The notes under the pieces: generated by a model
The model's database searches: none
What the model was told of the DNA's origin: nothing
What the model saw: only the letters and a program-made list of their open reading frames with translations
Shown here: in pieces, positions 1 to 10,695 of the stretch
Position numbering within the stretch: the first letter of the stretch is position 1
Layout: every line of letters starts with the position of its first letter
NCBI RefSeq assembly: GCF_017795745.1
Contig: NZ_CP059067.1
Coordinates: 5,084,001 to 5,148,000, forward strand
DNA from: Rhizobacter sp. AJA081-3
GTDB taxonomy: Bacteria; Pseudomonadota; Gammaproteobacteria; Burkholderiales; Burkholderiaceae_C
Direction of reading: 5' to 3'
DNA: 64,000 nucleotides
Position numbers and translations under genes: made by a program

Positions 1-1
1 G

Positions 2-1018
<1,017 letters not shown>

Positions 1019-1031
1019 TTCAACCCCCGGC

Positions 1032-1544
1032 TCAGGCCGGCGGGATGCGCAGCAGCTGACCCGGATAGATCTTGTCCGGGTGCGTGAGCATCGGCTTGTT
1101 CGCCTCGAAGATCTTCGGGTACGCGTTGGCGTTGCCGTAGAACTTCTTGGCGATCGCCGACAGCGTGTCGCCGCGCACCACGGTGTGGTACTGCGATTCG
1201 TCGGCAGGCTGCGCGACGGTCATCATGTCGTTGACCTGCGCCACGCCGGCGACGTTGCCGCAGCACAGCAGGATCTTCTCCTTCGTCGCCTGGTCGGGTG
1301 CCATGCCGGCCACGGTGACGGTGCTGCTGGCGCCGTCGAACTCGACGCTCAGGCCGTCGGCCGACAGCTTCTGTGTGCCGATGTAGTTCTCGATGGCGCT
1401 GGCGGCGGCGCGGTTGGCCTGCGCCGAACGTTCCTGCAGCTCGGCCTGGCTGGGTGCCTGCGCGGCCGCGGCTGCGGCAGCCTCGGCGTCCTTGTGCCCG
1501 AACAGCTTCTCGCCGGCTTCCTTGAAGAAACTCACGATGCCCAT
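1032..1544 (-). CDS. BON and LysM domain protein (YgaU/Kbp-like)
   Basis: A 170-residue protein with an Ala-rich N-terminus beginning MGIVSFFKEAGEKLFG, a BON domain at about residues 43-110 and a C-terminal LysM domain at about 118-167 (YHTVVRGDTLSAIAKKFYGN...PGQLLRIP). This order and length match the YgaU/Kbp family, whose E. coli member is a cytoplasmic potassium-binding protein; that role is inferred, not shown here. No signal peptide is visible despite the LysM domain. The start at 1544 has an AAGGAG box; a longer upstream frame lacks one. Confidence 0.9.
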   Translation of the reverse strand: MGIVSFFKEAGEKLFGHKDAEAAAAAAAQAPSQAELQERSAQANRAAASAIENYIGTQKLSADGLSVEFDGASSTVTVAGMAPDQATKEKILLCCGNVAGVAQVNDMMTVAQPADESQYHTVVRGDTLSAIAKKFYGNANAYPKIFEANKPMLTHPDKIYPGQLLRIPPA

Positions 1545-1662
1545 GTCTTCGCTCCTTGGTGTCGGGCCGCGGCTGCGGCGCCTGAGGCCCATTCTGCGCG
1601 CGGCCGCATGACGGCTCGGCGGCGGCGGTGCGGCGTGCGGACCGGCCTCACGCCGCGCGCGC

Positions 1663-2244
1663 TCAGCGTCGCTGCGCGGCCACGCGGGCGCGGAACAGTT
1701 CCGTGATGCCGACGTCGCGCGGGCCGGGGATCACTTCGAAGCTTTCGCCCGCGCGCAGCGTGCCGGCCACGCGCACCTGGAGGTAGAAACCGCACCAGGC
1801 GTTGGCCGACATCAGCTTCGAGGCCTGGTCGAAGCCCATCGCGGCATTGAACTTGAAACAGGGAAAGCGCGGCTCGCTGACCGCCAGCTCGCAATCGGCG
1901 AAACGCAGCACGTCGCCGACCCAGGCGTCCTTCTCGAGCAGCCCGGTGATCGTGAGGTTCTCGCCCAGCGCGCCGGGCGGCAGCGCTTCGTCCCACAGCG
2001 CGGCGCGCGCCTGGGCGCGGACCGTCTGCCAGAACGGGTAATGCTCGGCCGGATAGGCGTACACCGCCTTCGACAGGCCGCCATGCACCGACAGGTCGGC
2101 CTGCTCGTCGCCCTCGAGGCCGAGGGCGCGCACCGGGCGCGGGCCCTCCACAGGGCGCTTGCCGATGGCCGTCATGACCTTGCGGCCCTTGATCTCCACC
2201 GGCTGGGCCAGCGCGACGTTCAGGCTGGTGATGCGGCGCGGCAT
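1663..2244 (-). CDS. MOSC domain protein (YiiM-like)
   Basis: A 193-residue MOSC (molybdenum cofactor sulfurase C-terminal) domain protein. Family features seen are LGLEGDEQADLSVHGG in the first third, GENLTITG near residue 95, and the conserved cysteine in SEPRFPCFKF (Cys129), the proposed sulfur carrier or moco ligand. Stand-alone MOSC proteins such as YiiM take part in molybdenum-dependent reduction of N-hydroxylated compounds; a role here is inference. It lies 12 bp downstream of a tungstate-type binding protein, so the two are probably cotranscribed. Confidence 0.88.
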   Translation of the reverse strand: MPRRITSLNVALAQPVEIKGRKVMTAIGKRPVEGPRPVRALGLEGDEQADLSVHGGLSKAVYAYPAEHYPFWQTVRAQARAALWDEALPPGALGENLTITGLLEKDAWVGDVLRFADCELAVSEPRFPCFKFNAAMGFDQASKLMSANAWCGFYLQVRVAGTLRAGESFEVIPGPRDVGITELFRARVAAQRR

Positions 2245-2256
2245 GGCCAGTGCCTC

Positions 2257-3078
2257 TCAGGTCGGGGCGCGATAGCCGCGGTGCGCCGCCACCACCGCGC
2301 GGCCCTTGGGCCCGGTGATCCAGGCGGTGAAGAGCTTGCCGGCCGGGTGGTTGACGCGGAACGAGCGCATCACGTGCACCGGCATGGCCATGCGCGCGTC
2401 GCCCTCCACCAGCACGGCCAGGGGCGCACCGGCCTGCGCGAGCCAGGCGCCGCGTTCGATCAGCGCGTAGGCACCCTGACGGCGGGCCTGCTGGGCCAGT
2501 GTGCCGTCGGCGGAGGCCTTCAGGTACCAAGGCGCCGCGGGGGCGAGTTTCGCCGCGCGCCACAGCGCCTGCTCGGCTGCGTGCGAGCCCGAGCCGTCGC
2601 CCGCGGTCAGGAACGTGACGCTGCCCGGGGCCGCCAGCGCGGCCTCGCGCAGCTGCTGCAGGGCCTGCGCCACGTCGGTCAGCTTCGCGATGCCGGCAGG
2701 GTCGGGCACCTTCTTCTTCGGCGCCGGGCCGACGAGCACCAGCGCGGTGTCGGCGATGCGCTGGCGGTCGTGCACCAGACCTTGCTTGTCGAGCTTGAGC
2801 TCCGCCTCGGGGGCGTTGGCGAGCACGGCGTCGATCTCGCCGCGCTCCAGCGTGTCCAGCAGGGGCAGGGCCAGGCCACCGACGAGCTGCACCGCCACGC
2901 CGGTGTCGCGACCGAAGCCGCGCTGCAGCGCGGCGGCCAGGCCGGACTCCATGAGCGCCTGGTCGGCACCCAGGCGCATGGGGTCCTTCAGGGATCGGGT
3001 CTGCTGCGCCAGCACGAGCGCCGGCCAGGCCAGCGAGGTGGCGGCGGCGCCCAGCAGGAGGCGGCGGATGCGTGTCAT
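2257..3078 (-). CDS. Periplasmic substrate-binding protein, tungstate/molybdate (TupA)-like
   Basis: A 273-residue exported protein with a signal peptide of about 24 residues (MTRIRRLLLGAAATSLAWPA..., cleavage near VLAQ). The fold signals are those of the TupA/ModA-like periplasmic binding family: a GLAAALQRGF segment, GEIDAVLANAPEAE, and a TAGDGSGSHAAEQALW segment matching the ligand-loop region of TupA (usually SRGDDSGTH). The N-terminal Thr/Ser-rich ligand loop of TupA is not obvious, so anion specificity is uncertain. No permease or ATPase gene adjoins it. It precedes the MOSC gene by 12 bp, which fits a molybdenum or tungsten context. Confidence 0.7.
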   Translation of the reverse strand: MTRIRRLLLGAAATSLAWPALVLAQQTRSLKDPMRLGADQALMESGLAAALQRGFGRDTGVAVQLVGGLALPLLDTLERGEIDAVLANAPEAELKLDKQGLVHDRQRIADTALVLVGPAPKKKVPDPAGIAKLTDVAQALQQLREAALAAPGSVTFLTAGDGSGSHAAEQALWRAAKLAPAAPWYLKASADGTLAQQARRQGAYALIERGAWLAQAGAPLAVLVEGDARMAMPVHVMRSFRVNHPAGKLFTAWITGPKGRAVVAAHRGYRAPT

Positions 3079-3384
3079 GGCCGGATCATAGGGTTGCGGT
3101 CCACGCCCGTGGAACGGCGCATGCGGACTCTTGCATGAAACTATTCCGCAAATGCATGACCCCCCGGGCTCCGGTGGTTACCGCGGAATTACACTGGGTC
3201 GACAATCGATCCCGCAGTGCTTTGCACGTGGCGTGGGCGCCGAGATCCGGTACCGCCACGAAACTCGCCTTCACCCGACCGGGCACCAGGCGCAGCGGCA
3301 TTGGGCAAGCCCTCCGGAGCTGCCGCCGGCCCCAGCCGGCTTGCCCAATCCTGCCTTTTTTTGACTTTGAAGATCGGACCCGAC
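3079..3384. other. Intergenic region between divergent tupA-like gene and pckG
   Basis: About 306 bp without a convincing protein gene. It must hold the pckG promoter and the divergent promoter, but I cannot pick either with confidence. Seen: the heptamer TGCATGA repeated 21 bp apart (3132-3138 and 3153-3159), a possible two-turn regulator site, and a strong terminator-like hairpin (listed separately) just before pckG. A 77-codon plus-strand frame starting at 3131 has no domain-like features and no good ribosome site; I do not call it. Confidence 0.6.
3301..3362 (+). terminator. Terminator-like hairpin in the pckG leader (attenuator or small-RNA terminator)
   Basis: Perfect 11-bp inverted repeat TTGGGCAAGCC (3301-3311) and GGCTTGCCCAA (3338-3348), 26-nt loop, followed after 7 nt by seven T residues (3356-3362). 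An alternative 6-bp hairpin (GCCGGC 3325-3330 with 3335-3340) shares bases with the right arm and would compete with it. The T-run ends 22 bp before the pckG start. The gene upstream is divergent, so no annotated gene needs this terminator. Confidence 0.6.
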
Positions 3385-5250
3385 ATGAACCGTCCCGTGC
3401 TGGAAGGGGTGCGCCTGAATGCGCCCGCCTATGTTCGCCATGCCCGCCTGCTGTCCTGGGTGGCCGAGATGGCGGCGCTGACCGAGGCCCGCGAGGTGTA
3501 TTGGTGCGATGGGTCGCAGGAGGAGTACGACCGCCTGTGCGCCCAGCTCGTCGCTGCCGGAACGATGAAGCGGCTGAACCCCGAATTGCGCCCGAACAGC
3601 TACCTCGCCTGCAGCGACCCGAGCGACGTGGCTCGCGTCGAAGACCGCACCTACATCTGCAGTCAGCGCAAGGAAGACGCCGGTCCGACCAACAACTGGA
3701 TGGCGCCCGCCGAGATGCGCGAGCTGCTGCAGACCGGACAGAAGGCGTTGTTCCGCGGTGCGATGCGCGGCCGCACCCTGTACGTGGTGCCGTTCAGCAT
3801 GGGCCCGATCGGCTCGCCGATCGCGCACATCGGCGTCGAGCTGTCCGACAGCCCCTACGTGGCGGTCAACATGAAGATCATGACGCGCATGGGCCGCGCC
3901 GTGCTCGACGTGCTGGGCAGCGACGGCTTCTTCGTGCCCTGCATCCACACCGTCGGTGCCCCGCTCGAAGCCGGCCAGAAAGACGCGGCGTGGCCGTGCA
4001 ACAAGACCAAGTACATCGTCCACTACCCCGAGACGCAGGAAATCTGGAGCTATGGCTCGGGCTACGGCGGCAACGCGCTGCTGGGCAAGAAGTGCTTTGC
4101 GCTGCGCATCGCCTCGACCATGGGTCGCGACCAGGGCTGGCTGGCCGAGCACATGCTGATCCTGGGCGTCACCTCGCCCAAGGGCAAGAAGTACCACGTC
4201 GCGGCGGCGTTCCCGAGCGCGTGCGGCAAGACGAACTTTGCGATGCTGATCCCGCCGGCCGGCCTGAAGGGTTGGAAGGTCACCACCATCGGCGACGACA
4301 TCGCCTGGATCAAGCCGCATGCCGATGGCCGCCTGTACGCGATCAACCCGGAAGCGGGCTATTTCGGTGTCGCACCGGGAACCAACCACAAGACCAACGA
4401 GAACTGCATGGCCAGCCTGGCCCGCGACGTGATCTTCACGAACGTTGCGCTGACCGACGACGGTGATGTCTGGTGGGAGGGAATGACCGACACACCGCCG
4501 GCCCACCTGACCGACTGGCAGGGAAAGGACTGGACACCCGGGATCGCCAAGGAGACGGGCGCCAAGGCCGCCCACCCGAACGCCCGCTTCACCGTGTCGG
4601 CGATCAACAACCCTGCACTCGACGCCGAGTGGGACAACCCGAACGGCGTGGCCATCGACGCATTCATCTTCGGCGGCCGCCGCTCGACCACCGTGCCGCT
4701 GGTCACCGAGGCGCGCGACTGGACCGAAGGCGTCTACATGGCCGCGACCATGGGCTCCGAGACCACCGCCGCCGCCGCCGGCGCACAGGGCGTGGTTCGC
4801 CGCGATCCGTTCGCCATGCTGCCCTTCACCGGCTACAACATGAGCGACTATTTCCAGCATTGGCTGGACCTCGGCGCCAAGTTGCAGGCTTCGGGCTCGA
4901 CGCTGCCGAAGATCTACTGCGTCAACTGGTTCCGCAAGGGCGCCGACGGCAAGTTCGTCTGGCCGGGCTACGGCGAGAACATGCGCGTGCTCGAGTGGAT
5001 GGTCGAGCGTCTCGAAGGCACGGGTGGCGGCGAGGAGCACGTGTTCGGCGTCACGCCGAACTACGAGCACCTCAACTGGACGGGTCTGGACTTCAGCCGT
5101 GCGCAGTTCGATCAGGTCACGCGCATCGATGCGGCCGAGTGGAAGGCCGAGATGGTGCTGCACTCGGAGCTGTTCAATCAGCTCTCGTACCACCTGCCCG
5201 CGGCGCTGCAAGCCACCAAGTCGAAGATCGAGGCGCGACTGGCGGCTTGA
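3385..5250 (+). CDS. pckG: Phosphoenolpyruvate carboxykinase (GTP)
   Basis: GTP-dependent PEPCK, 621 residues, the usual length of the family. It interconverts oxaloacetate + GTP and PEP + GDP + CO2 for gluconeogenesis. The kinase P-loop with the reactive cysteine is plain: [13 protein letters not shown], with Cys280 and Lys282. Other blocks seen are [10 protein letters not shown], the metal-binding region around GDDIAWIK, and [16 protein letters not shown] with [12 protein letters not shown] further on. The ATG at 3385 was chosen because the family N-terminus fits [14 protein letters not shown]; longer frames run into the leader hairpin. The ribosome site is weak (GGA). Single gene, with its own terminator downstream. 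Confidence 0.98.
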   Translation: MNRPVLEGVRLNAPAYVRHARLLSWVAEMAALTEAREVYWCDGSQEEYDRLCAQLVAAGTMKRLNPELRPNSYLACSDPSDVARVEDRTYICSQRKEDAGPTNNWMAPAEMRELLQTGQKALFRGAMRGRTLYVVPFSMGPIGSPIAHIGVELSDSPYVAVNMKIMTRMGRAVLDVLGSDGFFVPCIHTVGAPLEAGQKDAAWPCNKTKYIVHYPETQEIWSYGSGYGGNALLGKKCFALRIASTMGRDQGWLAEHMLILGVTSPKGKKYHVAAAFPSACGKTNFAMLIPPAGLKGWKVTTIGDDIAWIKPHADGRLYAINPEAGYFGVAPGTNHKTNENCMASLARDVIFTNVALTDDGDVWWEGMTDTPPAHLTDWQGKDWTPGIAKETGAKAAHPNARFTVSAINNPALDAEWDNPNGVAIDAFIFGGRRSTTVPLVTEARDWTEGVYMAATMGSETTAAAAGAQGVVRRDPFAMLPFTGYNMSDYFQHWLDLGAKLQASGSTLPKIYCVNWFRKGADGKFVWPGYGENMRVLEWMVERLEGTGGGEEHVFGVTPNYEHLNWTGLDFSRAQFDQVTRIDAAEWKAEMVLHSELFNQLSYHLPAALQATKSKIEARLAA

Positions 5251-5271
5251 TCCTGCCGATCTGCCAGAGAA

Positions 5272-5295
5272 AAAGGCCGGCGGATGCCGGCCTTT
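5272..5295 (+). terminator. Terminator downstream of pckG, probably bidirectional
   Basis: Perfect 10-bp stem AAAGGCCGGC (5272-5281) and GCCGGCCTTT (5286-5295) with a GGAT loop. A runs flank the left side and T runs the right side, so it can serve both pckG and the converging small gene that ends at 5316. Confidence 0.85.
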
Positions 5296-5315
5296 GTCGT
5301 TGGGGAGGCGGGTGC

Positions 5316-5579
5316 TCAGTCCGCTGAAAAGGCGCTGCGCTCGGACATGCCGGCCGCTGCACGCAAGTCGGCGGCGTAGCTCGGCTGCGTCGCCTCATAG
5401 GATTCGGCCATGCGCAGCAATTGCGCGGAGGCCTCCGGCACGCCCGGGGAGGGCATGCGCATGGCGTGACCGAAGGACTGCAGGAGCAGTATTCCACGCG
5501 CCAGGGCGTCGGCGAGCCGTGGGGCCAGCCGGTCGGCAAGGTGCGCGGCCTGCCCGTGGGGCAGGAGGTACGAGTTCAT
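5316..5579 (-). CDS. Small unknown protein, paralogue of its upstream neighbour
   Basis: An 87-residue protein of unknown function. Start at 5579 chosen for a good AAGGA site 8 bp upstream. Its C-terminal third (AQLLRMAESYEATQPSYAAD, then LRAAAGMSE) lines up with the upstream gene product (NELRNFATAYQRTDPGFASD, then LLAAADRHE): same spacing, with the shared pattern A-x-x-Y-x-x-T-x-P-x-(F/Y)-A-x-D-L-x-A-A-A. So the two arose by duplication. No signal peptide or membrane segment; the first half is helical and leucine/alanine rich. The two genes are 23 bp apart and likely cotranscribed from the divergent promoter region shared with the LysR gene. Confidence 0.75.
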   Translation of the reverse strand: MNSYLLPHGQAAHLADRLAPRLADALARGILLLQSFGHAMRMPSPGVPEASAQLLRMAESYEATQPSYAADLRAAAGMSERSAFSAD

Positions 5580-5602
5580 GAGAGTTTCCTTGACGAGGCG
5601 GC

Positions 5603-5881
5603 TCAGGCCTTCTCGTTCTTCAGTTCGTGCCGGTCGGCGGCCGCCAACAGGTCGGAGGCGAATCCAGGGTCGGTGCGCTGGTACGCGGTGGCGAAGTTGC
5701 GCAACTCGTTGGCCTCTTCGACAAGGCTCAGGCGATGGTGGTTGCGCACCGGGCGGCGCAGCGAAGCCAGCAGGGCCTCGGTGACGCGGGCGGTGGCGAG
5801 AGCGAGATTGCCCAAGGCCTTGCCAACGCCGATCGGGCGGGCAGACTTGAACGATTGCGAGGGCAGGATGTGGCTGCTCAT
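5603..5881 (-). CDS. Small unknown protein, first of a paralogous pair
   Basis: A 92-residue protein of unknown function starting MSSHILPSQSFKSARPIG. The start at 5881 has an AAGGAG site. The middle (ALGNLALATARVTEALLASL) could form an amphipathic helix; the C-terminal third carries the AYQRTDPGFASDLLAAADRHE stretch shared with the downstream small gene. I recognise no domain. It is transcribed away from the LysR gene at 5991 and is its likely target, by the usual LysR logic of divergent regulation; that is inference. Confidence 0.75.
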   Translation of the reverse strand: MSSHILPSQSFKSARPIGVGKALGNLALATARVTEALLASLRRPVRNHHRLSLVEEANELRNFATAYQRTDPGFASDLLAAADRHELKNEKA

Positions 5882-5919
5882 GGCGATTTCTCCTTGACAT
5901 CGGGTTGATGTTGCAATGC

Positions 5920-5947
5920 AGTATAGGGTAAACACTCATACTGTACA
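5920..5947 (-). promoter_or_regulatory. Candidate sigma70 promoter for the small paralogous gene pair
   Basis: On the minus strand: -35 TGTACA (5947-5942), 16-bp spacer, -10 TATACT (5925-5920). The start codon at 5881 is about 40 nt downstream. The -35 hexamer is itself inside the palindrome ACTGTACAGT (5940-5949). The region is much more AT-rich than its surroundings. Confidence 0.5.
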
Positions 5948-5978
5948 GTGAATGATATGAATACTCGTCATTCACTGT
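5940..5978. promoter_or_regulatory. Palindromic operator between LysR gene and small gene pair
   Basis: Perfect 11-bp inverted repeat ACAGTGAATGA (5945-5955) and TCATTCACTGT (5968-5978), 12-bp spacer, overlapping a second palindrome ACTGTACAGT (5940-5949). Placed over the divergent promoters and 12 bp from the LysR start codon. A LysR-type or other dimeric regulator site is the simplest reading. Confidence 0.6.
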
Positions 5979-5990
5979 GGTGATGGGAGA

Positions 5991-6935
5991 ATGACCGTGA
6001 ACTTCCGCACGCTCGACCTCAATCTGCTGCGGGTTTTCGATGTCGTGATGGCCGAAGGCAGCATCACACGGGCGGCGCAGCGCTTGTCCATGACGCAGCC
6101 GGCCGTCAGCAATGCGTTGAAGAGACTACGCGATTCGCTGGGTGAGGACTTGCTAACAAGGGCGCCTCGGGGTGTTCAACCCACCGCCTTCGGCGAAGCG
6201 CTTTGGCCGCAGGTCCGTTCGTCGCTCGGCCAACTGCGCGAAGCGCTGGAACCCGGCGACTTCGATCCGACGGTCGAGACGCGGGTGTTTCGGCTCACCA
6301 TGGCCGACGCCGCGGCTGCGCTGATGATGCCGGCGTTGATGGCTCGTTTCGAGGTGCTGGGCGCGCACTGCCACGTCGAGGTGAGGCCGCTGCTCGACCG
6401 GGATCCGCGCAATCTGCTCGGCCACGGCGACATCGATTTCGCCGTCGGCCATTTCCCGGAGGCCGTCGCAGCGCTGGTCGCCCAAGGCCGCGTTGCGCCG
6501 CTGCGCCACCGCCGGCTGGCCGAAAGCCGCTACGTCTGCGCCATGCGCCGCGACCACCCCCTGGCCGGCGAGCCGCTTACGCTGGACGCTTTCTGCGCGG
6601 CCAGCCACGTGCTGGTCAGCTTCAGCGGCCGGCCGCACGGCTTTGTCGACCATGCGCTGGCCAGCCTGAAGCGCACTCGCCAGATCGCGCTCACCGTCAA
6701 CCAGTTCTTCACGGCCGCTCACGTGGTGGCTGCCAGCGATCACCTGACGGTGCTGCCTGCGCGCTTCCTTCGTCTCACGGGGCTGCAGGACCGGCTGGTC
6801 GAGCGCGAGCTGCCGGTGGCGCCGGGCGCCGTCTACCTGGACGCGCTCTGGCATGTGCGCCACGACCGATCGGCCGCCCATCAGTGGCTGCTGGCGCGCT
6901 TCGACGAGATCGCGCAGGCTTCGGTCCCGGCTTGA
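5991..6935 (+). CDS. LysR-family transcriptional regulator
   Basis: A 314-residue LysR-type regulator. The N-terminal winged helix-turn-helix is typical (TLDLNLLRVFDVVMAEGSIT, then RAAQRLSMTQPAVSNALKRL), followed by a periplasmic-binding-like effector domain from about residue 92. It reads away from the small paralogous pair across an operator-like palindrome, so autoregulation and control of that pair are likely. Effector unknown. It precedes hutU by 78 bp in the same direction, but hutU has its own HutC-type site, so it is probably not part of the hut system. The start ATG follows GGGAG with short spacing. Confidence 0.92.
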   Translation: MTVNFRTLDLNLLRVFDVVMAEGSITRAAQRLSMTQPAVSNALKRLRDSLGEDLLTRAPRGVQPTAFGEALWPQVRSSLGQLREALEPGDFDPTVETRVFRLTMADAAAALMMPALMARFEVLGAHCHVEVRPLLDRDPRNLLGHGDIDFAVGHFPEAVAALVAQGRVAPLRHRRLAESRYVCAMRRDHPLAGEPLTLDAFCAASHVLVSFSGRPHGFVDHALASLKRTRQIALTVNQFFTAAHVVAASDHLTVLPARFLRLTGLQDRLVERELPVAPGAVYLDALWHVRHDRSAAHQWLLARFDEIAQASVPA

Positions 6936-6983
6936 CGTGCGGCGCGAGTTCGCGCATTCTTCGCCAAGTGGTCTAGGCCACTT
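6932..6983 (+). promoter_or_regulatory. hutU promoter region with HutC-type operator (site 1)
   Basis: Operator AAGTGGTCTAGGCCACTT at 6966-6983, a near-perfect palindrome around CTAG. It matches sites before hutG/ABC genes and before hutH/hutC. A possible promoter is TTGACG (6932-6937), 17-bp spacer, CATTCT (6955-6960), which would put the operator on the transcription start. The -10 is poor, so the promoter call is tentative; the operator is the firm part. Confidence 0.7.
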
Positions 6984-7013
6984 TGCCCAACCCGCTCTTC
7001 GAAAGCCGCTGCC

Positions 7014-8743
<1,730 letters not shown>

Positions 8744-8747
<4 letters not shown>

Positions 8748-9340
8748 CCGCCGGCCCGGCGGGAGTCCAACGCATCGACGTCAATGCACTGCCGACGCAG
8801 CGCTGGAAGAACGGCGCCGGCACGACGCGCGAAGTGGCGCGCGGCCCGGCAGACGCGAGCTTCGACGACTTCGAATGGCGCATCAGCCTGGCCGAGATCG
8901 AGCGCGATGCGCCGTTCTCGGCCTTCCCCGGCATCGAGCGCTGCATCGTGTTGCTGCAAGGCACAGGGATGGAACTGCTCGGCGAGACCGGCAACGCCGT
9001 ACAGGTCCTGAATCGCATGGTGCCGTGGACCTTCGACGGCGAACGGGCGCTGTCGGCGCACCTGACCGGCGGCGCCTGCAGCGACTTCAACGTGATGACG
9101 CGGCGTGGCCGCTGGCGCGCCGACGTGCGCGTGCTGCACGGTGCGGCCGCGGTGGCCTCGGGCCACGTCACGCTGCTGCTCGCGGTCGAGGGCGCCTGGC
9201 AGGTCGGCCAGGAAAGGATCGAGCCGATGCAGGCGCTGCTGTGGCATGGCCTGGAGGAGCCGATCACGGTCGGCCCGCGCACGCCGGGCGCCGCGCCGAA
9301 GTTGATCCACGTGCGCCTGTGCCACGATCCGTTCCGATGA
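8744..9340 (+). CDS. hutD: HutD family protein
   Basis: A 198-residue cupin-fold HutD protein. The family start block is evident: [20 protein letters not shown] followed by [21 protein letters not shown] and a segment with [10 protein letters not shown]. In pseudomonads HutD is not an enzyme of the pathway but affects growth on histidine, perhaps by limiting excess hut activity; that is established only there. The start is an ATGA overlap with hutU, and the end overlaps hutF the same way, so it is translationally coupled in the operon. Confidence 0.93.
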
Positions 9341-10695
9341 ACGCTCTGTTCGCCGCCCACGCCTTGCTGCCCACGGGCTGGGCGAGCGACGTGCTGCTGC
9401 GCTGGGACGACGACGGCACGCTGCAGCGCGTCCAGACGGGCGCGACGCCGGACGCCGGTACGCCACGCGCAAGCGGCGTGATGCTGCCGGGCCTGCCCAA
9501 CCTGCATTCGCACGCGTTCCAGCGCGCCTTCGCCGGCCTGACCGAATACCGCGGGCACGCGCAGGACAGCTTCTGGACCTGGCGCGACCTCATGTACCGT
9601 TTCGCCGCGCAGATCTCGCCCGACGCGATGGAAGACATCGCCACGCACCTGTACATCGAGATGCTCTGCGCCGGGTACACGGCGGTGTGCGAGTTCCACT
9701 ACGTGCACCACGATCCGTCAGGTCAGCCCTACGCCAACCCGGCCGAGATGTCGCTGCGCCTGGTGGCCGCGGCGCGCCGCGCGGGCATCGGCCTGACGAT
9801 GCTGCCAGTGCTCTACCAGCACAGCGGCTTCGGAGCGAAGCCGCCGCGCGACGATCAGCGGCGCTTCATCGGCTCGGTCGACGGCCTGCTGCGCATCGTC
9901 GAAGCCCTGCGCGGGCAAGGGGTGCGCTGCGGCGCCGCGCCGCATTCCTTGCGCGCGGTCGCCGCCCCGGCGCTGCACGAACTGCTGGGTGGTCTCGACC
10001 GCATCGATGCCACGGCCCCGGTGCATGTGCACGTGGCCGAACAGATCCAGGAAGTCGAGGACTGCCTGGCCTGGAGCGGCCAGCGCCCGGTGCAGTGGCT
10101 GCTCGATCACGCGCCGGTGAATTCGCGCTGGTGCCTCGTGCATGCCACGCACCTTGACGACCGCGAGCGCGTGGGCACGCGCAAGCGCGGTGCCGTCGTC
10201 GGACTGTGCCCGAGCACCGAGGCGAACCTCGGCGACGGTGTGTTCGATGCCACGGCCTGGCGGGGTGCGTGGGGCATTGGCTCGGACAGCCATGCGAGCG
10301 TCGACGCGGCAGAGGAACTCCGGCTGCTCGAGTACACCCAGAGGCTGGCGAAGCGCCAGCGCAACGTGCTGGGCGACGCCACGCGCCCCGACGTGGCCGA
10401 AGCGATGTGGCAGACCGCCGTGGCTGGCGGCGCGCAGGCGGCCGGGCGGGCCATCGCGGGACTCGCCGCCGGCCAGCAAGCCGATTTCGTTGTCCTCGGC
10501 GACCGGCTGCTCGACGGGCTGAAGCCGGCGCAGCAACTGTCCAGCCATGTCTTCGCCAGCCAGCGAAGAAACACCGTGCAAGAGGTCTGGGTCGGCGGCC
10601 GCTGCCGCGTGCAGAATGGCCAGCACCCTGGCGCGGCCACGGCCGCCGAACGTTTCGTCGCCGCCCGTCGCAGCCTGCTCACGGAGCTGGGATGA
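9337..10695 (+). CDS. hutF: Formimidoylglutamate deiminase
   Basis: Converts N-formimino-L-glutamate to N-formyl-L-glutamate and ammonia, the branch that needs HutG next. 452 residues of the amidohydrolase superfamily (HutF/AtzF-type). Metal-binding motif [11 protein letters not shown] near residue 55, then VHVHVAEQ (His ligand) at mid-length and [10 protein letters not shown] carrying the Asp ligand at about residue 315-325. ATGA overlap with hutD upstream and hutI downstream. Presence of both hutF and hutG indicates the five-step pathway rather than the HutG-type formiminoglutamase route. Confidence 0.95.
   Translation: MNALFAAHALLPTGWASDVLLRWDDDGTLQRVQTGATPDAGTPRASGVMLPGLPNLHSHAFQRAFAGLTEYRGHAQDSFWTWRDLMYRFAAQISPDAMEDIATHLYIEMLCAGYTAVCEFHYVHHDPSGQPYANPAEMSLRLVAAARRAGIGLTMLPVLYQHSGFGAKPPRDDQRRFIGSVDGLLRIVEALRGQGVRCGAAPHSLRAVAAPALHELLGGLDRIDATAPVHVHVAEQIQEVEDCLAWSGQRPVQWLLDHAPVNSRWCLVHATHLDDRERVGTRKRGAVVGLCPSTEANLGDGVFDATAWRGAWGIGSDSHASVDAAEELRLLEYTQRLAKRQRNVLGDATRPDVAEAMWQTAVAGGAQAAGRAIAGLAAGQQADFVVLGDRLLDGLKPAQQLSSHVFASQRRNTVQEVWVGGRCRVQNGQHPGAATAAERFVAARRSLLTELG

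Noticed and set aside
3131-3364. 77-codon frame in the pckG leader, possible leader peptide
   Set aside because: No good ribosome site, odd composition and it runs through the hairpin and T-run; not supported as a gene.
3271-5211. Open frame of about 646 codons opposite pckG
   Set aside because: pckG is unambiguous; the antisense translation is low-complexity and His/Arg rich with no domain.
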